DNA of 5,518 nucleotides from an uncultured Cytophagaceae bacterium (GTDB lineage Bacteria > Bacteroidota > Bacteroidia > Cytophagales > Spirosomataceae), in the NCBI GenBank assembly GCA_938008575.1, contig CALLKB010000046.1, forward strand, positions 1 through 5,518, in the 5' to 3' direction. The notes under the pieces were generated by a model that was not told the DNA's origin, searched no databases, and was given only the letters and a program-made list of their open reading frames with translations. This document shows, piece after piece, positions 1 to 5,518 of the stretch (its first letter is position 1; the number at the start of each line of letters is the position of its first letter). Position numbers and translations under genes: made by a program.

Positions 1-95
1 CCGAAGCATGGATTTTGGGTCAGGTTGTACAAATTAACGCATTTTATTGGTTTTTGTAAAGCGAAGACCTAAATTGCGGGGCTGTAATGAGCGGT

Positions 96-1151
96 ATGAA
101 AAAAAGCTTAGCCATTTTCGTGTTTCGCCTAATCTGTGTTTGCCTTCCATTCTTGGGTCAAGCACAAGATCCGCAATTGTCGCAATTCTACTCGGCCCCA
201 CTTTTGATATCTCCTGCCTTTGCAGGAATTAATAGTACCTCCAAAGTCAATTTCAATTACCGGAATCAATGGCCTAATTTGGAGGCCAACTACCAATTCA
301 CGTCCATTTCGGCCGATTTAAGTATTGGGAGTATTAACAGCGGAGTGGGGATTATCGCGACGACCGACAAGCAATTTGCCAACTTAAAAACGACGAGTTT
401 AGGACTTCAATACGCCTATCACATCGATTTAAGCCCTGATCAAACGCTTTCGCTGGGGATGCAGGGGACGTATGTGAATCGAGGATTAGATATGAGCAAT
501 TTGATTACGGGGGATCAAATCAGCAATTTATTAACAAGTGGAAGTTTGGGTGCTAGCAATGACCCTTTACTATCCGAAATGACTAGACAACGGTCATTCG
601 TGGACCTAAGTGTAGGCGGATTATTAAACACTCGAAACTACTGGATTGGATTCTCCGCGCATCACCTAAACCAGCCGAATAAATCCCTCATTTCATCCTC
701 TGAAGAGCTTTTAGCTACCAAATTCAGCATGCAGGTGGGGACTAAAATTATTTTGCAGGAGAATTACTACGAGGCCGATTCGTATGAGGACCGCAATAAC
801 GAGAAAAGTATCAGCCCGGTCATTCATTATAAACAACAGGGTGATTTCCAACAATTGGACATGGGGGCTTATTTAACTTGGTCACCGATGGTTTTGGGGC
901 TGTGGTATCGCGGAATTCCGATAGCCAAATCCAAAATCGGAACGCCTAATCGAGAATCCATCGTTGCATTGCTAGGATATAAACAAGATAATTTCTCGAT
1001 CGGCTATTCGTATGACTTAACCTTATCGCAATTAGGACCCGCTGCCGGCGGAGCTCATGAATTATCCATTGCATATTTATTTGATTTTGATTTCGCATTG
1101 AAAAAACCATTTGTCAAATGGAAACGAAATCTCTCCTGTCCAAAGTTTTAA
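96..1151 (+). CDS. Type IX secretion system membrane protein, PorP/SprF family
   Basis: This gene encodes a predicted outer-membrane beta-barrel protein of 351 residues, typical for the PorP/SprF family. Residues 1-23 form a signal peptide (MKK start, hydrophobic core, GQA cleavage site). The mature protein opens with the family signature: QDPQLSQFYSAP at 24-35, then ISPAFAG and, near 55-60, YRNQWP. The C-terminal part has alternating, aromatic-rich strands (HELSIAYLF) and ends in a basic stretch followed by CPKF, a tail I associate with this family. Family members assist the T9SS; Flavobacterium SprF is needed for surface display of the adhesin SprB, and paralogues often sit beside an adhesin with a type B C-terminal domain. 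No such adhesin is visible here, so the cargo is unknown and I assign no symbol. ATG 96 was chosen because it gives a standard signal peptide; ATG 87 in the same frame adds only Met-Ser-Gly and cannot be excluded. No strong Shine-Dalgarno precedes either start. Confidence 0.92.
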   Translation: MKKSLAIFVFRLICVCLPFLGQAQDPQLSQFYSAPLLISPAFAGINSTSKVNFNYRNQWPNLEANYQFTSISADLSIGSINSGVGIIATTDKQFANLKTTSLGLQYAYHIDLSPDQTLSLGMQGTYVNRGLDMSNLITGDQISNLLTSGSLGASNDPLLSEMTRQRSFVDLSVGGLLNTRNYWIGFSAHHLNQPNKSLISSSEELLATKFSMQVGTKIILQENYYEADSYEDRNNEKSISPVIHYKQQGDFQQLDMGAYLTWSPMVLGLWYRGIPIAKSKIGTPNRESIVALLGYKQDNFSIGYSYDLTLSQLGPAAGGAHELSIAYLFDFDFALKKPFVKWKRNLSCPKF

Positions 1152-1152
1152 A

Positions 1153-1184
1153 TTTGAAAGGGTAGATTTAAAATTTTACCTTTA
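1153..1184 (+). promoter_or_regulatory. Candidate Bacteroidota-type promoter for the polysaccharide export genes
   Basis: The gap between the PorP/SprF gene and the export gene holds TTTG at 1153-1156 and TACCTTTA at 1177-1184, separated by 20 bases. This matches the Bacteroidota housekeeping promoter (TTTG, about 19-21 bases, TAnnTTTG) except for the last base of the -7 box. Transcription would begin near 1190, leaving a leader of only about 12 bases before ATG 1203. The region is AT-rich, so a chance match is possible. If it is real, the export genes could be transcribed independently of the upstream gene, although read-through is also likely because I see no terminator in the gap. Confidence 0.4.
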
Positions 1185-1202
1185 CAGAAATATTGAAAGT
1201 AC

Positions 1203-3704
1203 ATGAATAAGATTACCCAACACATAAAATCATCTATTGTCTTACTCATAAGCATCATTTGCTTATTAATAGGTCAAACAGCTCAAGCGCAATTTACATT
1301 GAGCTCCCAAAAGAGAAATGTAGATGACTTATCAGATGCGGAAGTAAGCATGTTCATGGAAAAAGTGCAGGCTAGCGGAATGTCGGAAAGTGAAATTGAA
1401 AAAGCCGCATTAACACAAGGGTATACCGCAGCAGATATTGCCAAAATGCGCGAAAGAGTTGCTAATATGCAACTTATCCCAGCAACTGTGGATCCCTTTC
1501 AAAAAAACAACGCCTTAGATAAAGGAAACTTACAACAGGATATTCGAAGTAATAAACCAACTTATTATTCACCTCGTGTCAATACCCCAGTCTTACAAGA
1601 GAGTATCTTTAATATTGAAGAGCGAAAATTATTAGCTAAGCCATTAAATATTTACAATGATAGTTTAGTTACGGAATACAATAAGTTACAGGAACGTGCC
1701 TCAAACTCATTAAACAAAAAGATTTTCGGAGCAAGCCTATTTCAAAGTGAAAAGCTCACTTTTGAGCCCGATATGCGCATTGCAACGCCTAAAAACTACC
1801 AATTAGGTCCTGATGACGAATTAAACATTCACATTTTCGGAGATGTATTGGATAATTTCAAAGTAACGGTAAGCCCAGAAGGAACCGTGAAAATTTTAAA
1901 TCTGAGTCCAATCTATGTCAATGGACTATCCATGGATGCAGCAAGCGAACGAATTATCAGCCGATTGCGCCAACTATACCAAGGATTAAATAAACCAGGA
2001 AGCGGATCTTCTGCGCAAGTTACCTTAGCGGGCGTTCGTAGCATCAAAGTAACCTTGACAGGAGAAGTTAATTTCCCAGGTTCCTATACGGTTTCATCTC
2101 TAGCAACCGTTTTCAATGCCTTGTACCTAGCTGGAGGACCTAATCGGAATGGTTCATTTAGGAACATTCGTGTCATTCGCGGCAACAAAGTGGTTCGAAC
2201 GCTCGATCTATATGATTTCCTTTTACGTGCAGATCAAAAAGACAACATTCATTTAAATGATCAAGATATTATTCGCGTGGGCGATTACGAAAACCGCGTT
2301 GAATTGGTGGGTGAGGTAAAACGCCCCTACATATACGAATTAGTAAAGGGGGAAAGTTTTAAAGATCTGTTACGCTACTCAGGAGGTTTTACTGAAAAAG
2401 CATATACATATACCATTAATGTGCGGAGAAACACGTCAAGAGAAATAAAGTTATTAAACATCAGCCAAGAAGAAGTTGAAACTTTCTTACCTAATAATGG
2501 TGATGTTTATACAATAGGTACCATTATTGAACGCTACGAAAACCGTGTTGAAATCCAAGGTGCTGTCTTCCGACCAGGAAATTATGCGATTGAACCAGGG
2601 TTAAATACCGTTAAAGAATTAATTAAGAAGTCGGAAGGCTTGCGGGAAGATGCCTTTTTAAATCGGGCAACCTTGACTCGTCGGAAAGAAAATTATGACC
2701 CCGAAGTATTATCGATTGATTTAGGGAAAATTTTACGTGGAGAGGCAGCCGACATTTCTTTGCAACGCGAAGATGTGTTACAGGTTTATTCGATTAACAA
2801 CTTACGTGAAAAACGCTTTGTCAATATCGTTGGCGAAGTAAATGCTCCCGGTGAGTTTGAATTCAAAGAAGGAATGAAAGTGGGTGATTTAATACTACTT
2901 GCCAAAGGTCTCAAGGAATCCGCTAGTTATGCGAATCTAGAATTAGCTCGACGTATTATCACACATGGGACAGCTGACCCAAAAGCAGCCAAGATTGAAA
3001 TTATTAGTTTTGCGATTGACGGAAGTCACAAAATTGCCAACGAAGGTAATCAGATCACCTTGCAACCCTTTGACATCATTTCGATTCGTCGGGCACCTAA
3101 TTACGAAGAACAAAGGTCTGTGAAAATTCTAGGTATGGTGAATTTCCCAGGGTCGTACGCGATCGAGAATAACCAACAACGCATCTCGGATTTGATTAAA
3201 CGTGCTGGAGGTTTACGCGTAGAAGGATATTTAGAAGGTGGTAAATTGATTCGTGGGACAACGACAGTAGGAGTTAATTTGAAGGAAATCCTAAATAATC
3301 CATCATCACAAGAAAACCTACAATTAATGGCAGGCGATGAATTAACGATTCCGCGTTTATTGCAAACAATCAAATTGACAGGAGCTGTACAGAATCCATT
3401 GGCGGTTAGCTATAAAGAAGATTTCACCTTGAAAGAATACATTGCAGAGGCAGGTGGCTACACGGTAAATGCGAATAAGAAAAAAATGTATGTTACTTAC
3501 GCGAATGGCGTTTCCAATCAAATTCGCAAGTTTTTTATCTTCAAGAAAAATCCACGCATTGAACCGGGTTCTGAAATAGTTATTCCAGCATTTCCTGAGA
3601 ATCGTAAGAAAGGATTATCTGCTGCTGAGGCCATCGGATTAACCTCAAGTCTCGTGTCGGTATCCATCGCCATCATCACATTGATTAACAATATTCCGAA
3701 GTAA
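1203..3704 (+). CDS. Wza-like (OPX) outer-membrane polysaccharide export protein with six SLBB repeats
   Basis: This 833-residue protein is predicted to form the periplasmic/outer-membrane channel for capsule or exopolysaccharide. Residues 1-29 are a signal peptide ending AQA, a signal peptidase I site. Cys20 lies inside the hydrophobic core without a convincing lipobox, so lipoprotein processing, as in E. coli Wza, is not evident. Residues 41-92 are a charged helical module. A Poly_export domain follows at about 194-277 (YQLGPDDELNIHIFG). I then count six SLBB-like units starting near 281, 365, 447, 538, 638 and 722, each opening with a strand and a G-x-V-x-x-P turn or a variant of it (for example GEVNFPGSY) and most closing with a DxI/DEL-type strand. 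Residues 803-829 are a hydrophobic segment close to the C terminus, which by analogy with Wza could be the outer-membrane helix. E. coli Wza is about 380 residues, so this protein is more than twice as long, as is common in Bacteroidota. It lies 5 bases upstream of the Wzz-type gene, its likely partner. The family call is firm; the polysaccharide is unknown. Confidence 0.93.
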   Translation: MNKITQHIKSSIVLLISIICLLIGQTAQAQFTLSSQKRNVDDLSDAEVSMFMEKVQASGMSESEIEKAALTQGYTAADIAKMRERVANMQLIPATVDPFQKNNALDKGNLQQDIRSNKPTYYSPRVNTPVLQESIFNIEERKLLAKPLNIYNDSLVTEYNKLQERASNSLNKKIFGASLFQSEKLTFEPDMRIATPKNYQLGPDDELNIHIFGDVLDNFKVTVSPEGTVKILNLSPIYVNGLSMDAASERIISRLRQLYQGLNKPGSGSSAQVTLAGVRSIKVTLTGEVNFPGSYTVSSLATVFNALYLAGGPNRNGSFRNIRVIRGNKVVRTLDLYDFLLRADQKDNIHLNDQDIIRVGDYENRVELVGEVKRPYIYELVKGESFKDLLRYSGGFTEKAYTYTINVRRNTSREIKLLNISQEEVETFLPNNGDVYTIGTIIERYENRVEIQGAVFRPGNYAIEPGLNTVKELIKKSEGLREDAFLNRATLTRRKENYDPEVLSIDLGKILRGEAADISLQREDVLQVYSINNLREKRFVNIVGEVNAPGEFEFKEGMKVGDLILLAKGLKESASYANLELARRIITHGTADPKAAKIEIISFAIDGSHKIANEGNQITLQPFDIISIRRAPNYEEQRSVKILGMVNFPGSYAIENNQQRISDLIKRAGGLRVEGYLEGGKLIRGTTTVGVNLKEILNNPSSQENLQLMAGDELTIPRLLQTIKLTGAVQNPLAVSYKEDFTLKEYIAEAGGYTVNANKKKMYVTYANGVSNQIRKFFIFKKNPRIEPGSEIVIPAFPENRKKGLSAAEAIGLTSSLVSVSIAIITLINNIPK

Positions 3705-3709
3705 TAGCC

Positions 3710-4810
3710 ATGAACGAATCCAACGTAACACAGCCTACCAATTCGGATGAAATTGCAATCAATTTTTCAGAAATTTGGCAAGCAATCGTCAAGTACAGAC
3801 TAAGTATATTACTTGTAACCTTCCTTTTTACGGCCTTAGGAGCTTTATTCTCCTTAACATTAAATAGCCAATATGAATCTGAAGTCAAGTTACTTCCTGA
3901 AGTAGATTCAAAAATGAGTGGTTCAGGAGGTAGTTTAGGTGGTTTATCATCCCTGGCTGGATTAGCAGGCATTAACATATCCGGAGCTATGGCAGGAGCA
4001 GATGCAATTCAACCCGCCATGTACCCTGAAATCGTTCAAAGCATGCCATTCTTGCAAGAACTAAGCCAATCCAATGTCTACAATTTGAAACTTAAAAAGT
4101 ATCAAAAATTGGCCGATTATCTAAAGCAAGATAATTCGAATGCCCCAATCAGATTATTCAAAACGGACAAAAACAAGGCATCCTCTGATTTAGAAAATGT
4201 AACGATTCCTCGTGGCGTCCTTAGCACCGATTTGATCAACATTAGTAAACAAGAATCCGCCATTTTTAAAGAGTTGAGGGAATCTATCGTTGTAGAAATA
4301 GACAAAAAAAGTAATTTGATTAAAATTGCAGTTACTAGCCTAGACCCTGTCGTATCAGCTAATTTAGCAAATTTGGTCTTAATTCAACTCCGTAAATACA
4401 TCATCCATTACCGGACTGAAAAGGCTCGCAAGGAATTAAACTTTTTAATTGACCGACAAGCAGAGGCACGCAAACGTTACGACCAAGCGCTTTTTACCTT
4501 ATCAAACTACAAGGATCAAAACAGAAATGTATTCTTGAATGTGGCCAAAGACCAAGGCAAAAAATTGCAGTATGAAGTTGATTTAGCTTTTAGTGTCTAT
4601 TCAAATCTAACAAGCCAAACAACCGAAGCCAAAATCAAACTACAAAAAGAAACACCTGTCTTCAAAGTTCTTGAACCCGCTCAGATTCCTCTGAAACGAT
4701 CAAGTCCTAAACGTAGCTTAATCACTGCTGGAGCATTATTCCTGGGCCTATTCTCAGCCCTCATCTTCGTCTTCTTCAAGTCGGTGAACATGAAAGAACT
4801 ACTAGCCTAA
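3710..4810 (+). CDS. Wzz/chain-length determinant family polysaccharide co-polymerase (no kinase domain)
   Basis: This gene encodes a 366-residue inner-membrane protein of the polysaccharide co-polymerase (PCP) class, which sets chain length and couples polymerisation to export. A short cytoplasmic N terminus leads to a first membrane helix at about 29-51, followed by the Wzz N-terminal domain (SQYESEVKLLPEV at 53-65). A Gly/Ser/Ala-rich stretch fills 70-98, then YPEIVQSMPFLQEL at 105-118. Residues about 232-315 are charged and probably helical or coiled coil. A proline-containing segment (P323, P327, P333, with SPKR at 332-335) precedes the second membrane helix at about 336-357, typical of the family. 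The protein ends 9 residues after this helix, so there are no Walker motifs or tyrosine cluster, unlike PCP proteins fused to BY-kinases. The start lies 5 bases after the OPX stop codon, implying one transcript and possible translational coupling, and a strong terminator follows the gene. The family is secure; whether it acts on capsule, exopolysaccharide or O-antigen is not determined. Confidence 0.9.
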   Translation: MNESNVTQPTNSDEIAINFSEIWQAIVKYRLSILLVTFLFTALGALFSLTLNSQYESEVKLLPEVDSKMSGSGGSLGGLSSLAGLAGINISGAMAGADAIQPAMYPEIVQSMPFLQELSQSNVYNLKLKKYQKLADYLKQDNSNAPIRLFKTDKNKASSDLENVTIPRGVLSTDLINISKQESAIFKELRESIVVEIDKKSNLIKIAVTSLDPVVSANLANLVLIQLRKYIIHYRTEKARKELNFLIDRQAEARKRYDQALFTLSNYKDQNRNVFLNVAKDQGKKLQYEVDLAFSVYSNLTSQTTEAKIKLQKETPVFKVLEPAQIPLKRSSPKRSLITAGALFLGLFSALIFVFFKSVNMKELLA

Positions 4811-4815
4811 ACAAC

Positions 4816-4851
4816 AAAAAAGCCTTCCGTCAATCGACGGAAGGCTTTTTT
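4816..4851. terminator. Bidirectional intrinsic terminator between convergent genes
   Basis: The arms at 4816-4831 and 4836-4851 pair perfectly over 16 bp around the 4-base loop AATC. The inner ten pairs (GCCTTCCGTC with GACGGAAGGC) are GC-rich, and the outer six are an A tract on the left and a T tract on the right. On the plus strand the T tract follows the hairpin, and on the minus strand the same holds in reverse, so one element can stop transcription from both sides. It begins 5 bases after the stop codon of the Wzz-type gene and lies 19 bases beyond the stop codon of infB. Confidence 0.93.
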
Positions 4852-4870
4852 ATTTAATCACGCTACCTAA

Positions 4871-5518
4871 TTATTTCAAGGTACGTTTTACTTCTTTCAT
4901 TTCGTAGCACTCTAAGTTGTCGCCTACCTCTAGATCATTAAATCCTTTGATCGACATACCACACTCATAGCCAAACTTCACCTCAGCCACATCGTCTTTA
5001 AAACGCTTCAAGGCTGAAATCTCTCCGTCGTGAATCACAACGAAGTCACGAATGACACGAATCTTATGTGCACGCTTCACCGTTCCGTCCAAGACATAAC
5101 ATCCTGCAACCGTACCGATTTTCGAAATCTTAAATACATCACGCACTTCGATGTTTGCCGTAACAACTTCTTCAAACGAAGGAGCCAACATACCCTCCAT
5201 AGCCGCCTTGATTTCATCAATCGCTTGGTAGATAATCGAATAGTTACGAATCTCAATCTGCTCTGCATCTGCCATACGACGTGCATTTTGCGAAGGACGA
5301 ACTTGGAACGCGATAATCACCGCATCCGATGTAGAAGCTAAAGCCACATCCGACTCAGATACCTGACCTACACCTTTGTGAATAATACGAACTTGAACTT
5401 CTTCCGTCGATAATTTTAATAGTGAATCCGAAAGGGCCTCTACCGAACCATCCACGTCACCTTTTACAATCACGTTCAATTCACGGAAAGTACCAATCGC
5501 CTTCCGACGACCAATTTC
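4871..5518 (-). CDS. infB: Translation initiation factor IF-2, C-terminal part (partial, runs off right edge)
   Basis: The frame is open from the right window edge to the TAA at 4871-4873 and encodes the last 215 residues of IF-2. IF-2 is the cytoplasmic GTPase that places initiator fMet-tRNA on the ribosome. Numbering from the edge, [12 protein letters not shown] (18-29), [14 protein letters not shown] (45-58) and FQVRPS (71-76) mark the conserved IF-2 domain [16 protein letters not shown] (130-142), LKRFKDDV (170-177) and GYECG (183-187) mark domain IV (C1/C2), which binds fMet-tRNA. The protein ends in EVKRTLK, as expected for an intact C terminus. The GTP-binding domain and the variable N-terminal region lie outside the window, so the start cannot be given; the TTG codon at 5477-5479 is internal, not a start. 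The gene is convergent with the polysaccharide export genes and shares the terminator with them. Nothing suggests damage. Confidence 0.97.
   Translation of the reverse strand, partial: EIGRRKAIGTFRELNVIVKGDVDGSVEALSDSLLKLSTEEVQVRIIHKGVGQVSESDVALASTSDAVIIAFQVRPSQNARRMADAEQIEIRNYSIIYQAIDEIKAAMEGMLAPSFEEVVTANIEVRDVFKISKIGTVAGCYVLDGTVKRAHKIRVIRDFVVIHDGEISALKRFKDDVAEVKFGYECGMSIKGFNDLEVGDNLECYEMKEVKRTLK

Noticed and set aside
1..72. Open frames from the left edge (frame 1 to the TAA at 70-72, frame 3 to the TAA at 57-59) that could be the tail of an upstream gene
   Set aside because: Both are under 25 codons, neither tail is recognisable, and the two frames compete, so a partial gene cannot be supported.
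14..77. Possible promoter for the PorP/SprF gene (TTTG at 14-17 or 53-56)
   Set aside because: No TAnnTTTG-like box lies at the right spacing; TAAATTGC at 70-77 is a poor match only 13 bases after the second TTTG.
47..232. 61-codon plus-strand frame overlapping the start of the PorP/SprF gene
   Set aside because: It overlaps a well-supported gene in another frame and has no recognisable protein features.
1152..1202. Possible hairpin or operator in the AT-rich gap between the PorP/SprF and OPX genes
   Set aside because: Only imperfect AT-rich symmetry is present (around GTAGATTTAAAATTTTAC), too weak to call a terminator or operator.
3101..3373. 90-codon minus-strand frame inside the OPX gene
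   Set aside because: It is antisense to conserved SLBB-coding sequence, and its translation looks like non-coding antisense.
3685..3978. 97-codon minus-strand frame covering the OPX/PCP junction
   Set aside because: It is antisense to the N terminus of the Wzz-type gene, with no start signal or family resemblance.
5030..5341. 103-codon plus-strand frame and a 69-codon minus-strand frame inside infB
   Set aside because: Both are shadows of the highly conserved IF-2 coding sequence; the plus-strand one is Arg/Asn/His/Cys-rich in the way antisense frames are.

Overview
This 5.5 kb window looks like chromosomal DNA from a Bacteroidota bacterium. The evidence is a type IX secretion (T9SS) PorP/SprF-family protein, which is known only from that phylum, an SLBB-rich outer-membrane polysaccharide exporter of the kind common there, a candidate promoter of the phylum's TTTG / TAnnTTTG type, and weak or absent Shine-Dalgarno sequences. 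The moderate GC content and protein flavour would suit Cytophagales or a related order, but I cannot fix the genus.

Layout, left to right. Bases 1-95 are a leader with no recognisable gene. Bases 96-1151 (+) encode a PorP/SprF-like outer-membrane protein. A 51-base gap follows, holding a plausible promoter. Bases 1203-3704 (+) encode a large Wza-like (OPX) polysaccharide export protein with one Poly_export domain and, by my reading, six SLBB repeats. Five bases later, 3710-4810 (+) encodes a Wzz-type chain-length/co-polymerase protein (PCP) with two membrane segments and no kinase domain. A perfect 16-bp hairpin with A and T tracts (4816-4851) ends this transcript. It can also serve the convergent gene on the minus strand, the 3' part of infB (translation initiation factor IF-2), which runs off the right edge.

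The OPX and PCP proteins are expected to work as a pair: the PCP sits in the inner membrane and controls polymerisation and export, while the OPX carries the polysaccharide through periplasm and outer membrane. No glycosyltransferase, flippase, polymerase or tyrosine kinase is in the window, and the terminator directly after the PCP gene means none follows in the same operon. The PorP/SprF protein belongs to a family that helps T9SS move or anchor surface adhesins. Its position next to the exporter is suggestive, but shared function is not shown.

I do not see a clearly novel system. The points most worth a second look are the PorP/SprF-OPX-PCP neighbourhood, the six-SLBB OPX without an evident lipobox and with an uncharacterised N-terminal helical module, and near-identical repeated DNA inside the SLBB array.
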